Assembly (NCBI GenBank): GCA_016708875.1
Contig: JADJFA010000007.1
Span: 1 to 64,000 of the forward strand
Direction of reading: 5' to 3'
Length of the DNA: 64,000 bases
From: Lewinellaceae bacterium
Lineage (GTDB): Bacteria > Bacteroidota > Bacteroidia > Chitinophagales > Saprospiraceae
The position numbers were made by a program, and so were the translations under genes. Positions 40,201 to 50,765 of the stretch are shown in pieces. Numbering within the stretch: the stretch's first letter is position 1; each line of letters begins with the position of its first letter. Below the pieces are notes generated by a model that saw only the letters and a program-made list of their open reading frames with translations, was not told where the DNA came from and ran no database searches.

Positions 40201-43200
40201 GTCCAGATCGACACCCTCGGCCCTGTCGCCGATGCCGGCAATACCCTGACCCTCAACTGTTTCAACAGCGCAACCGATACCCTCGACGCCTCGGGAAGCA
40301 GCCTGGGCTCCAACTTCACTCTGCTGTGGGCTGGTAACGGAATCAACGCAGGGAACCAAAATCAGGTCAACCCTGTCATCAGCAACGTGTCGGGCACCTA
40401 CACCCTGATCGTGACGGATATTGACAACACTTGTACGGCCACCGACCAGGTCACTGCGGTGCTTGACCTCGCACCTCCCACCGCCGATGCGGGCAGCGAC
40501 AACATCATTGACTGTGTGGTCACTACTACCGTTGTCGGCGGTTCTTCTTCCCCTGGCCCAAACTTCTCGTACCTGTGGACAGGCCCGGGCATTGACGGCA
40601 CCAACGAATCCTTGCTGGCACCCACTGTTGATGAGCCGGGAACCTACACCATCGTGGTAACGGACCTTACCAACGGATGCACCGCTTCCGACGACGTTTT
40701 CATTGACACCGATGTGGTGCTGCCGACCGTACTGGCAGGAAGCGACGGGCTCTTGACCTGCGCCAATCCGGACGCTGTGCTGGACGGCTCCGCATCCAGC
40801 ACAGGTGCTAACTTCCAGATACTTTGGACAGGACCCGGAATCAACGCTGGCAACGAAAACCAGCCTTCACCAACAGTGACTGTCCCAGGTACATATATCC
40901 TTCAAATTACGGACGCGCTCAACAGTTGTGTGCAGCGCGACACCGTTGTCGTGGACGAAAACATTGCCGTGCCCACTGCCAGCGCTGGCCAAAATTTGAT
41001 CTTGAATTGCCAAATTGACGATGTTACGCTTGACTGCAGCCTTTCTGGTGTCAGCCCTACCATTGTTTACAACTGGGCAGGGCCTGGCATAACACCAGGC
41101 AACCAGAACAACCAAAGCCCGGCAATAAATCAGCCCGGAACTTACGACCTGATCGTGACCGACAACGCGAACGGTTGCTCATCCACCGACTTTGTCTTGG
41201 TGGCTCAGGATACGGTTGCACCAGCTGCAAGCGCCGGTGCTGACGGCCTGATCACTTGTGCTCAGTTGACACAGGCCATTGACGGATCCGGCAGCAGTTC
41301 GGGACCTAATATCCTGTACGTCTGGCAGGGCCCGGGCATCAACGGAACCAACTTCAACCTGCAAAGCCCAACGGTGAGCGCCTCCGGGACTTACACCGTA
41401 ACGGTGACAAACTCGATAAACCATTGCACAAATACCGACGTGGTCTTTGTGGCCCTCAATCAAGCAGCGCCTCTCATAGCGGCTGGCCCGGACCGTACAC
41501 TCAACTGCACGGACGTAACCGCACAACTGGACGCCACACAATCGGCTTCCGGCCCCAACATCAGTTTCCTCTGGAACGGCCCCGGCATCCTGCCCGGTGG
41601 TCAGACCAGCGCGACACCAACGGTGAACCTGCCGGGAGCCTACACGCTCACCCTCACCGACGCTGTGAACGGCTGTACCAGCGAAGCATCTGTAACGGTT
41701 GGGATTGACACTTTAAGTCCACTCGTGTTCGCCGGCGCCGACCTGGTGCTGACCTGCGCAAACGCTGCTCAAGGTGTCGATCTCAGCTCATCGGGATCGA
41801 GCACTGGCTCCGACTTCGTGTACCTCTGGGTCGGCCCCGGCATCACACCCGCCAACGAAGCCATCCAAAACCCGACCGTCATGCTCCCGGGCACCTATAC
41901 CCTGATGGTCACCGACACTACAAACGGCTGTGCCAACGATGATGCGGTGGTCGTGGACAGCGAGCAAAACCTCCCGACAGCGGAAGCTGGCCCTCCTCAG
42001 GAACTGACCTGTGCGGTCACCTCTGTCACCCTCGATGGAACTGGATCTTCCTCGCCTAACGGCAGCTCTTTGGATTTCATCTGGGACGGCCCGGGCATCC
42101 AAGGCAATGCCACGAGCGAAACACCCGTTGTGATCGCAAGTGGGACCTATACGCTCACTGTAACCAGCGTTATTACCGGCTGTTCTTCGACAGACCAGGT
42201 TATCGTCACCATTGACAACACGCCCCCTACAGTGTCGGCCACATCCGACACGATCACCTGTACCGCGCTGCTCTCTACCGTGGCAGCAACCAGCTCGCTG
42301 CCAGGTTCTACATACCTTTGGACAGGGCCGTCCGTGCAGACTACGAATGAGACCAACCAGTCACTCGAGGCAGACCAGGCTGGGCTTTATTCCGTCACGG
42401 TGACCGCCCCCAACGGCTGCACTTCCACGGCTAGTACAACAGTTTCCCTCGACGCGAACGTGCCGCAAGGCATCGCAAACGGGACGGTGCTCAATTGCCT
42501 CAACAACGGCACAAGCCAGATTGGAGGGGAGATCATCTCCCCAACAGGATCAACAGCAACCTGGACAGGGCCGGGCATCGGTATTGTCAACACTTCGGTG
42601 GTAACGGTAACACAGCCAGGGATATACACCTTCACCATTTCCGCACCAAACGGCTGCGTCCGCCCGATCACCGCTGAGGTAATCGGCGACTTCGCCCAAC
42701 CCAACGTGATATTGCTGCCTGCGAACGTGCTTGACTGCAACACAACGGAAGTCACTTTGAGCGCAACAGGCAGCAACTCCGGCCCGAACTTTACCGGCAC
42801 ATGGACGACCGCAAACGGCAACTTCGTCTCGGGGACCAACACCCTTTCCCCGACCGTCGACCAGCCGGGTCTGTACCAGTTCCTCGTCGTCAACAACACC
42901 AACGGCTGTAGCGCGACCAAGCAGGTGGAAGTCTTTGTTGACCCCGCAGTGCCAAGCGCCTTTGACCTCACGGCTAGGGACATCCGCTGTTTTGGAGAAA
43001 CAAACGGCTCCATCAGCGTAAACGGCGTCTTGGGAGGTACTCCCCCGTTCATCTATTCCATAAGCGGAAGCACTGGTTCGGCAAACGGCCAGTACACCGG
43101 ATTGCCCGCAGGGCAGTACCTGCTCTCGCTCGAGGACGCCAACGGATGCCAACTGGACACCCTCGTCACCGTCAGCGAGCCGGGTGACCTGCTCGTCGAA

Positions 43201-43527
43201 CTGGGACCTGATGTGACCGTCAGCCTCGGAGAGATGGCAACCGTATCCGCACAGGTCGTCAGCACCGTTGGGCTGAGGTCTGCAACCTGGAACTACGCCC
43301 CCGGCTGCACCGACTCCACGACCTACTGCCAGTCCTTCACCTACTTGCCCTTCGACACCTACCGCCACGTCCTGACGGTGGTGGACAGCAACGGATGCAC
43401 CGCCCGCGACGAGGTCATCGTGATCGTCAAAAAGGCCAGACAGGTATACGTCCCCAACATCTTTAACCCGAACTCTTCGGAAAACTACGTCGTAACCGTG
43501 CATGCGGGCATTGAGATGTCACGCTGA
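37284..43527 (+). CDS. Giant surface repeat protein A; one inserted base; sorting domain deleted
   Basis: ATG 37284 starts a signal peptide ending NANAQ. A roughly 190-residue N-terminal domain (NAQDACILPNPGALDCYFGA ... IDGSAGAQCDYSING) precedes cysteine repeats (CQAGSATCAG, CDSIV, FVNLCAP) and then 18 Ig/PKD-like repeats of about 75-80 aa, each with LxC near the start, a W-x-GPGI core and GTYxLTVT-N-GC ending. A SprB-type repeat (CFGETNGSISVNGVLGGTPPF) and the start of a CHU_C domain follow. The frame changes at 39838, where an extra T is present compared with the second copy (46409 region). At the 3' end the frame ends at HAGIEMSR: a 193-bp stretch present in gene B is missing, removing the rest of the T9SS sorting signal. 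The protein may not reach the surface. Confidence 0.8.
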
Positions 43528-43632
43528 TGCGATAAGGGAAATGTAAGCATAGAAGCACTAAGACCAAACCAGCAGTTTTGGATATCAATCTGGTGGCTCC
43601 TTAGTCAAATAACAATCACAGTTCAATTTAAT

Positions 43633-43664
43633 AACGGGCGATTGGCATTCAGCCAGTCGCCCGT
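43633..43664 (+). terminator. Terminator after gene A
   Basis: ACGGGCGATTGGC pairs with GCCAGTCGCCCGT (with one mismatch), followed by TGTTGTTT. It lies about 105 bp after the end of gene A, in the 318-bp gap between A and B; nothing else was recognised in that gap. Confidence 0.6.
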
Positions 43665-43845
43665 TGTTGTTTCAAAATTAAGTATTGCTTAAATGCCAGA
43701 TTACGCATTGCTAGGGCAATTTTATTTTTTATTTAAGTAGCCAAGCAGCGATTAGATCGGCTTGAACTATCTTAGCGACTTTGAATTTCCATTCCACTTG
43801 CCTAATAGAAGCACTTCTCACTTTAAGATTTCAATTCAGTTTCAA

Positions 43846-46800
43846 ATGAAGAAACTTTACATTTTTGTTTTGCTTAGCTTTTTGCTATTATTTATTGGTA
43901 AAAGCCATTTGTTAGCTCAATGCAACGGCGTTCCCTGTACAATACCAGAGCCATCAGTAGATCCACATGATGCTTGTATTTTGCCAAACCCTGCTGCTTT
44001 AGACTGCTATTTTGGAGCTACAACATTCGATACCCCAGTGTCCTTCCCGCCTTGGTGTTCAGGCATCCACAATAACCACTTTTTTGCATTTATTGCAGAT
44101 GCCACGACTACCACCTTTGAGATTTGTGTTTATGGTTGCGCTCAAGGCGGGGCCCTACAAGCTGCAGTTTTTTCTAATGTGGACTGTAACGATGGCAATT
44201 GGGTACTTGTATCTCCCTGTCTCGGCAATATCCCAACGAACTCATGTCAGGATTTAGTCGCGTCAGGGCTTACCCCGGGTGAAACTTATTATATCTGCAT
44301 TGACGGGAGCTCCGGAGCCGTTTGTGATTACTCCATCAACGCCGTGAATCCTACGGTCAATGGCCCGACGGATGGTATCTGTATACCATCCAGCCCTATT
44401 AGTACCTATACCACTAACTCAGCCTCCAATTGGATAGTCAGCCCACCCGCGGCTGGCAACATTCAGGGAAACCCCAACGGGGTAACATCGGTGAACGTCC
44501 AATGGCTGGAACCTGGCCCTGCTCAGATCTGTGCACAGTCCATCGTATGCTCTAACGCCCCACTCATTTGCGTCGACGTCTTCGTGGGAGAGGATGTCGC
44601 CACAACTGAAAACGTGCAGGTTTGCCAAGGGCAGACTGTGGAGTGCGCCGGACAGAACCATTCCACGGCAGGCAACCACTTCGTCACGCTTCCAACTTTT
44701 TTGGGCTGTGACAGCGTGGTGAACTGTTTTGTGACCGTGATCCCGGCCATACAAACCAACGAGACCCACAGGATGTGCCAGGCTGGCACTGCCACTTGTG
44801 CCGGAGAGGAGTTCTACGCCCCGGGCAACTATCCTGTTACCCTAGAAAACTTTCAAGGATGCGACAGCATCGTGCGCTGCAACATTGTAGTCGTGCCGAC
44901 CTACAACTCCCCCATGAAGTTCGTCAACCTCTGCGCCCCTGCACAATACGACGTCTGCAACGAGGTTTTGACCCAAACGGGTATCTACGCAAACTTCTGC
45001 ACTGGCTTTTTGGGCTGCGACAGTATTGTGAACGTTGACATAGCCATTCTCGACCCCATAGCGAACATCGCACCACCCGCAGTGCTCAACTGCGGCGCCA
45101 ACGCCGTCATAACCCTCAACGGCACAGGCTCCAACGTTAACAACGCAACCGGTGGAGTCACCCTGTACAGCTGGTCGGGCCCCGGCATCGTCGGCAACAA
45201 CAACACACCGAGCATACAGGTGGACGAGCCGGGCCAGTACTGCCTGATCCTCCAGCACGGGCGCGGAGGCGTTTATTGCGCCGATACCGCTTGTGTGACC
45301 GTAACGGCCAGTGCCTTAACACCTGGAGCCAATGCAATAGGAGGAGTCCTCACCTGTACAGCCTCGCAGGACACGCTCCTGGGCAGCTCACCCACCGGCG
45401 GGGTCACCTACTCTTGGGCAGGCCCAGGCATAACTCCCGCCAACCAGTTCCTCCAAAACCCTATTGTGACGGTTTTGGGTACCTATACAGTCACGGTGTT
45501 GAACCCGGCAAACGGATGCTCCTCTACCGCCACAGCCATCGTAAATGGAGACCTCACTGCTCCAACAGCCAGTGCTGTGGGCGACACCATCACTTGCTTA
45601 CAGCCGACCGTGACCATTGACGGCGCCACCAACGCGGCCACGCCCTCCTGGAACTGGGCCGGCCCGGGCATAAATCCCGGCAACCAAACGGTAGAAAACC
45701 CCAACGTCCTGCTATCCGGCACTTACACCGTCACAGTTACGAACACCGCCAACGGTTGTACCAATACTGCGACTACTGCGGTGACCATCAACAACTCCAA
45801 CCCGGCTGCATCCGCCGGTCCCAACGATACCCTCACCTGCCTCGCACCGAACACCACCCTGCTTGGCTCAGGTGATGCCGGAGGCCAGCCGATAATCTTC
45901 TCATGGACAGGCCCGAGCGGATTCTCGTCCAACATTGCACAACCAAATGTCAGCGCGGCGGGGACTTACATCCTCACCGTCCGGAACACCTTGAACGGTT
46001 GCCTGAGGATGGACACTGCCGTCATCACCTCCAACCAAATCCTCCCCAATGCGACTGCAGGGGCCGACTCTACCATCACATGCACGCAGCCAAACGTGTT
46101 CCTGATCGGGACGGGCTCCAGTAGCGGCCCAGCCTTTACACCAACCTGGAGCGGGCCAGGCATCAACGCCGGTAACGCCAACCTGTACAACCCAGAAGTG
46201 GGACTGCCAGGCACTTACACGTTGCTGATCACCAACAACACCAGTGGCTGCACCGCAACCGATACGGTTCTTGTGAACCTCAACAATGCCCTGCCCACTG
46301 CCGACGCTGGCGCCGACCAGCAGCTCACCTGCTCCAACCCCAGCGGGGTGACCCTCAACGGCAGCGGCAGCCCGGCCAACGTGACATACCTGTGGAGCGG
46401 CGACGGCATCAACCCCACCAACGAAACGGACCAAAACCCGCTCGTCAGCCAGGCCGACACCTACGGCCTGACCGTGACAGACCCGAGCAACGGCTGCACC
46501 GCAACCGCTCAGGTCATCGTGACACAGGACGCCAACGTGCCCTCTGCCGACGGGGGGCCAGACCACGTGCTGAACTGCACCGTGACCGTTGTAGACTTTG
46601 ACGGCTCTGGTTCCACTTCCGGGCCGGGCATAACCTACAACTGGGCCGGCCCGGGCATAAACCCCGGTAACCAGGACGACCAAAGCCCCACGGGATTGTC
46701 GCAGCCGGGCACCTACAGCCTGACCGTCACAAACACCAACAACGGCTGCTCGAGCATTGCCGTGGTCATTGTCCAGATCGACACCCTCGGCCCTGTCGCC

Positions 46801-49800
46801 GATGCCGGCAACACCCTGACCCTCAACTGTTTCAACAGCGCCACCGACACCCTCGACGCCTCGGGAAGCAGTCTGGGCTCCAACTTCACCCTCCTGTGGG
46901 CCGGTAACGGAATCAACGCAGGGAACCAAAATCAGGTCAACCCCGTCATCAGCAACGTGTCGGGCACCTACACCCTGATCGTGACGGATATTGACAACAC
47001 TTGTACGGCCACCGACCAGGTCACTGCGGTGCTTGACCTCGCACCTCCCACCGCCGATGCGGGCAGCGACAACATCATTGACTGCGTAGTGACAACTGCG
47101 GTTGTCGGCGGTTCTTCTTCCCCTGGCCCAAATTTCGAGTACCTGTGGACAGGGCCGGGCATTGACGGCACCAACGAATCCTTGCTGGCACCCACTGTTG
47201 ATGAGCCGGGAACCTACACCATCGTGGTAACGGACCTTACCAACGGATGCACCGCTTCCGACGACGTTTTCATTGACACCGATGTGGTGCTGCCGACCGT
47301 ACTGGCAGGAAGCGACGGACTCTTGACCTGCGCCAATCCGAATGCCCTGCTGGACGGCTCCGCATCCAGCACAGGCGCCAACTTTCAGATACTTTGGACA
47401 GGACCCGGAATCAATGCCGGCAACGAAAACCAGCCTTCGCCAACAGTGACCGTCCCGGGAACATATATCCTTCAAATTACGGACGGGCTCAACAGTTGTG
47501 TGCAGCGCGACACCGTTGTGGTGGACGAAAACATTGCTGTGCCGGCTGCCAGTGCTGGCCTGGACCTGATACTGGACTGTCAAATCCTCAATGTTACCCT
47601 TGACGGCAGCCTTTCTGGTGTCAGCCCTACCATTGTTTACAACTGGGCAGGGCCTGGCATCGCCCCAGGAAACCAGAACAACCAAAGCCCGGCAATAAAT
47701 CAGCCCGGAACTTACGACCTGACAGTGACGGACAGCGAGAACGGCTGCTCGGCCACCGACCAGGCGCTTGTGGTACAGGACACTGTGGCGCCAGCTGCAA
47801 GCGCCGGTGCTGACGGCCTGATCACTTGTGCTCAGTTGACCCAGGCCATTGACGGATCCGGCAGCAGTTCGGGACCTAATATCCTGTACGTCTGGCAGGG
47901 CCCGGGCATCAACGGAACCAACTTCAGCCTGCAAAGCCCAACGGTGAGCGCCTCCGGGACTTACACCGTAACGGTGACAAACTCGATAAACCATTGCACA
48001 AATACCGACGTGGTCTTTGTGGCCCTCAATCAAGCAGCGCCCCTTATAGCGGCTGGCCCTGACCGTACACTCAACTGCACGGACGTAACCGCACAACTGG
48101 ACGCAACGCAATCGGCTTCCGGCCCCAACATCAGTTTCCTCTGGAACGGCCCCGGCATCCTGCCCGGTGGTCAGACCAGCGCGACACCAACGGTGAACCT
48201 GCCGGGAGCTTACACGCTCACCGTCACTGACGCTGTGAACGGCTGTACCAGCGAAGAATCTGTAACAGTTGGGATTGACACTTTAAGTCCACTCGTGTTC
48301 GCTGGCGCCGACCTGGTGCTGACCTGCGCAAACGCTGCTCAAGGTGTCGATCTCAGCTCATCGGGATCGAGCACTGGCTCCGACTTCGTGTACCTCTGGG
48401 TCGGCCCCGGCATCACGCCCGCCAACGAAGCCGCCCAAAACCCGACCGTCATGCTCCCGGGCACCTATACCCTGATGGTCACCGACACTACAAACGGCTG
48501 TGCCAAAACTGATGCGGTGGTCGTAGACAGCGAGCAAAACCTCCCGACAGCCGATGCCGGCACCCCTCAGGAACTGACCTGTGCGGTCACCTCTGTCACC
48601 CTCGACGGGACTGGATCTTCCTCGCCCAACGGTTCGCTGGACTTTGAATGGGACGGCCCCGGCATCAACGCGGGCAATGCCACCAGCGAAACGCCTCTGG
48701 TGCTCACGAGCGGAACCTACACACTCACCGTAACCAGCGTCACCACCGGCTGCTCTTCGACAGACCAGGTCATCGTCACCATTGACAACACGCCCCCGAC
48801 GGTGTCGGCCACATCCGACACGATTACCTGCCTCGACCTGCTCTCGACCGTGGCAGCAACCAGCTCGCTGCCGGGTTCCACATACCTCTGGACAGGGCCG
48901 TCCGTGCAGACTACGAATGAGACCAACCAGTCACTCGAGGCAGACCAGGCTGGGCTTTATTCTGTAACTGTAACGGCCCCTAACGGCTGTTCAAGCACAG
49001 CCAATACTTTGGTCGAAGAAGACGATGATGTGCCGCAGGGCACTGTAAACGGAACCGTGCTCAACTGTCTCAACAACGGCACAGGCCAGATTGGAGGCGA
49101 GATCATCTCGCCCACTGGCTCAACAGCAACCTGGACAGGGCCGGGCATCGGCATCGTCACCGCTTCGGTGGTAACGGTCACACAGCCAGGGATATACACA
49201 TTCACTATTTCTGCACCAAACGGCTGCGTTCGGCCTATCACCGCAGAGGTAATCGGCGACTTTGCACAGCCCAACGCGGTGGTGTTGCCTGCGAACGTGC
49301 TTGACTGCAACACGACGGAAGTCACTTTGAACGCAACAGGCAGCAACTCCGGCCCGAACTTTACCGGTACATGGACGACAGCCAACGGCAATTTCGTCTC
49401 GGGGACCAACACCCTTTCCCCGACCGTCGACCAGCCGGGTCAGTATCAGCTCCTCATCGTTGACAACACCAACGGCTGTAGCGCCACCGATGAGGTAACC
49501 GTTCTTGTTGACCCCGCAGTGCCCACCGGTTTTGACCTCACCGCAAGGGACATCCGCTGTTTTGGAGAAACAAACGGCTCCATCAGCGTAAACGGGGTCC
49601 TGGGAGGCACTCCACCGTTCATCTATTCCATAAGCGGAAGCACTGGTTCGGCCAACGGCCAGTACACCGGATTGCCCGCAGGGCAGTACCTGCTCTCGCT
49701 CGAGGACGCCAACGGATGCCAACTGGACACCCTCGTAACCGTCAGCGAGCCGGGTGACCTGCTCGTCGAACTGGGACCTGACGTGACCGTTAGTCTCGGT

Positions 49801-50298
49801 GAATTCGCAACTGTCTCCGCACAGGTCGTCAGCACCGTAGGGCTGAGGTCTGCAACCTGGAACTACGCCCCCGGCTGCACCGACTCCACGACCTACTGCC
49901 AGTCCTTCACCTACTTGCCCTTCGACACCTACCGCCACGTCCTGACGGTCGTTGACAGCAACGGATGCACCGCCCGCGACGAGGTCATCGTGATCGTCAA
50001 AAAGGCCAGACAGGTATACGTCCCGAACATCTTTAACCCGAACTCTTCAGAAAACTACGTCGTAACCGTGCATGCGGGCATTGACGTGGCGAAGGTGAAC
50101 TCGTTCTTCATCTTCGACCGTTGGGGAGACGAAGTGTTCGAACAGCTGGACTTCCAGCCAAATGACTTTACGGCAGGATGGGACGGAACCGTGCGCGGCC
50201 AGGAAGGCCAGCTCGGAGTGTACGTTTGGTACTGCGAGGTGGAGTTCATTGATGGAGAGACCAAACTGTTTAAAGGAGATGTCACGCTGATGCGATAA
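43846..50298 (+). CDS. Giant surface repeat protein B with T9SS type B (CHU_C) sorting domain, intact
   Basis: ATG 43846 begins a signal peptide (KKLYIFVLLSFLLLFIG ... LLAQ). The 2,150-residue protein has the same plan as gene A in the same order: N-terminal domain, cysteine repeats, 18 Ig/PKD-like repeats, SprB-like repeat (CFGETNGSISVNG) and a complete CHU_C domain (VYVPNIFNPNSSENYVV ... WDGTVRGQEGQLGVYVWYCEVEF ... GDVTLMR). CHU_C tails direct export by the type IX system and, in gliding species, binding of surface fibres or partners. The function of the repeats (adhesion, scaffold) is inferred from the type of domain. The first ATG in frame further upstream (43762) was rejected because it precedes the signal peptide. 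DNA identity with A is almost complete over long stretches, for example 39144-39388 with 45715-45959. Confidence 0.88.
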   Translation: MKKLYIFVLLSFLLLFIGKSHLLAQCNGVPCTIPEPSVDPHDACILPNPAALDCYFGATTFDTPVSFPPWCSGIHNNHFFAFIADATTTTFEICVYGCAQGGALQAAVFSNVDCNDGNWVLVSPCLGNIPTNSCQDLVASGLTPGETYYICIDGSSGAVCDYSINAVNPTVNGPTDGICIPSSPISTYTTNSASNWIVSPPAAGNIQGNPNGVTSVNVQWLEPGPAQICAQSIVCSNAPLICVDVFVGEDVATTENVQVCQGQTVECAGQNHSTAGNHFVTLPTFLGCDSVVNCFVTVIPAIQTNETHRMCQAGTATCAGEEFYAPGNYPVTLENFQGCDSIVRCNIVVVPTYNSPMKFVNLCAPAQYDVCNEVLTQTGIYANFCTGFLGCDSIVNVDIAILDPIANIAPPAVLNCGANAVITLNGTGSNVNNATGGVTLYSWSGPGIVGNNNTPSIQVDEPGQYCLILQHGRGGVYCADTACVTVTASALTPGANAIGGVLTCTASQDTLLGSSPTGGVTYSWAGPGITPANQFLQNPIVTVLGTYTVTVLNPANGCSSTATAIVNGDLTAPTASAVGDTITCLQPTVTIDGATNAATPSWNWAGPGINPGNQTVENPNVLLSGTYTVTVTNTANGCTNTATTAVTINNSNPAASAGPNDTLTCLAPNTTLLGSGDAGGQPIIFSWTGPSGFSSNIAQPNVSAAGTYILTVRNTLNGCLRMDTAVITSNQILPNATAGADSTITCTQPNVFLIGTGSSSGPAFTPTWSGPGINAGNANLYNPEVGLPGTYTLLITNNTSGCTATDTVLVNLNNALPTADAGADQQLTCSNPSGVTLNGSGSPANVTYLWSGDGINPTNETDQNPLVSQADTYGLTVTDPSNGCTATAQVIVTQDANVPSADGGPDHVLNCTVTVVDFDGSGSTSGPGITYNWAGPGINPGNQDDQSPTGLSQPGTYSLTVTNTNNGCSSIAVVIVQIDTLGPVADAGNTLTLNCFNSATDTLDASGSSLGSNFTLLWAGNGINAGNQNQVNPVISNVSGTYTLIVTDIDNTCTATDQVTAVLDLAPPTADAGSDNIIDCVVTTAVVGGSSSPGPNFEYLWTGPGIDGTNESLLAPTVDEPGTYTIVVTDLTNGCTASDDVFIDTDVVLPTVLAGSDGLLTCANPNALLDGSASSTGANFQILWTGPGINAGNENQPSPTVTVPGTYILQITDGLNSCVQRDTVVVDENIAVPAASAGLDLILDCQILNVTLDGSLSGVSPTIVYNWAGPGIAPGNQNNQSPAINQPGTYDLTVTDSENGCSATDQALVVQDTVAPAASAGADGLITCAQLTQAIDGSGSSSGPNILYVWQGPGINGTNFSLQSPTVSASGTYTVTVTNSINHCTNTDVVFVALNQAAPLIAAGPDRTLNCTDVTAQLDATQSASGPNISFLWNGPGILPGGQTSATPTVNLPGAYTLTVTDAVNGCTSEESVTVGIDTLSPLVFAGADLVLTCANAAQGVDLSSSGSSTGSDFVYLWVGPGITPANEAAQNPTVMLPGTYTLMVTDTTNGCAKTDAVVVDSEQNLPTADAGTPQELTCAVTSVTLDGTGSSSPNGSLDFEWDGPGINAGNATSETPLVLTSGTYTLTVTSVTTGCSSTDQVIVTIDNTPPTVSATSDTITCLDLLSTVAATSSLPGSTYLWTGPSVQTTNETNQSLEADQAGLYSVTVTAPNGCSSTANTLVEEDDDVPQGTVNGTVLNCLNNGTGQIGGEIISPTGSTATWTGPGIGIVTASVVTVTQPGIYTFTISAPNGCVRPITAEVIGDFAQPNAVVLPANVLDCNTTEVTLNATGSNSGPNFTGTWTTANGNFVSGTNTLSPTVDQPGQYQLLIVDNTNGCSATDEVTVLVDPAVPTGFDLTARDIRCFGETNGSISVNGVLGGTPPFIYSISGSTGSANGQYTGLPAGQYLLSLEDANGCQLDTLVTVSEPGDLLVELGPDVTVSLGEFATVSAQVVSTVGLRSATWNYAPGCTDSTTYCQSFTYLPFDTYRHVLTVVDSNGCTARDEVIVIVKKARQVYVPNIFNPNSSENYVVTVHAGIDVAKVNSFFIFDRWGDEVFEQLDFQPNDFTAGWDGTVRGQEGQLGVYVWYCEVEFIDGETKLFKGDVTLMR

Positions 50299-50304
50299 GG
50301 GTTA

Positions 50305-50452
50305 TTAAACCGCAAAACAGGAAAACCGGAGAACTGGAAAATATAAAATCGCAAGTAGATTGATCTCGATAAGGGCAGGTTTTGCCTTCTTTGGATCAAA
50401 GTGCACGGTTTTATATTTTCCTGTTCTCCGGTTTTCCTGTTTTTCGTTTTAA
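50305..50452. repeat. Intergenic hairpin with AAAACCGG-type word arms
   Basis: The left arm (50305-50353) and right arm (50403-50452) are inverted repeats of about 49 bp built of words like AAAACCGG / AAAACAGG / GAAAATAT, close in vocabulary to the element at 33538-33692. The 49-bp loop contains GATC...GATC sites flanking GGCAGGTTTTGCC. Confidence 0.75.
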
Positions 50453-50511
50453 TTTAGGTGCTTGTAATAGTCTGGGATGAATTATGCGAATCAGTGGTAA
50501 AAACTGTGTAG

Positions 50512-50548
50512 AAAGCCACGTAGTGGTCCCGACTACGTGGCTTTTTGA
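50512..50548. terminator. Strong hairpin terminator
   Basis: AAAGCCACGTAGT pairs with ACTACGTGGCTTT around a 7-base loop, followed by T's. It probably ends transcription coming from giant gene B or an unrecognised short transcript. Confidence 0.75.
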
Positions 50549-50700
50549 TCCGAACAATTCAATGCAAGATCTATTTTTGAGCTTATTACCAAATCGCATG
50601 AATCATGTTGCGGTTTCAAAAACCTATTGTTGTTTATTTGGAGGGTGACAATGGCTAAACAATGAGCTACTATTTGTCATTCCCTTACAGATGTGCGTAA

Positions 50701-50746
50701 AAACAAACGGCTGCTTCCTCGAATCGAGAAAGCAGCCGTTTGTTTT
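50701..50746 (-). terminator. Terminator of the M23 peptidase gene
   Basis: AAACAAACGGCTGCTT pairs with AAGCAGCCGTTTGTTT, leaving a 14-base loop, 20 bases from the gene's stop. Confidence 0.8.
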
Positions 50747-50765
50747 ATCCAAATCTCCAAGCAAT

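Noticed and set aside
45901..48111. A 736-codon open frame on the minus strand across giant gene B
   Set aside because: It lies antisense to a much longer gene with clear domains, has no recognisable protein motif, and its openness follows from the repeated, G/C-rich codon pattern of the repeats (similar antisense frames occur over gene A).
37284..50298. Could the regular repeats be a CRISPR array or VNTR
   Set aside because: The repeats are coding, about 225-240 bp, divergent in sequence within a gene, and encode Ig/PKD-like domains; there are no short identical repeats with unique spacers.
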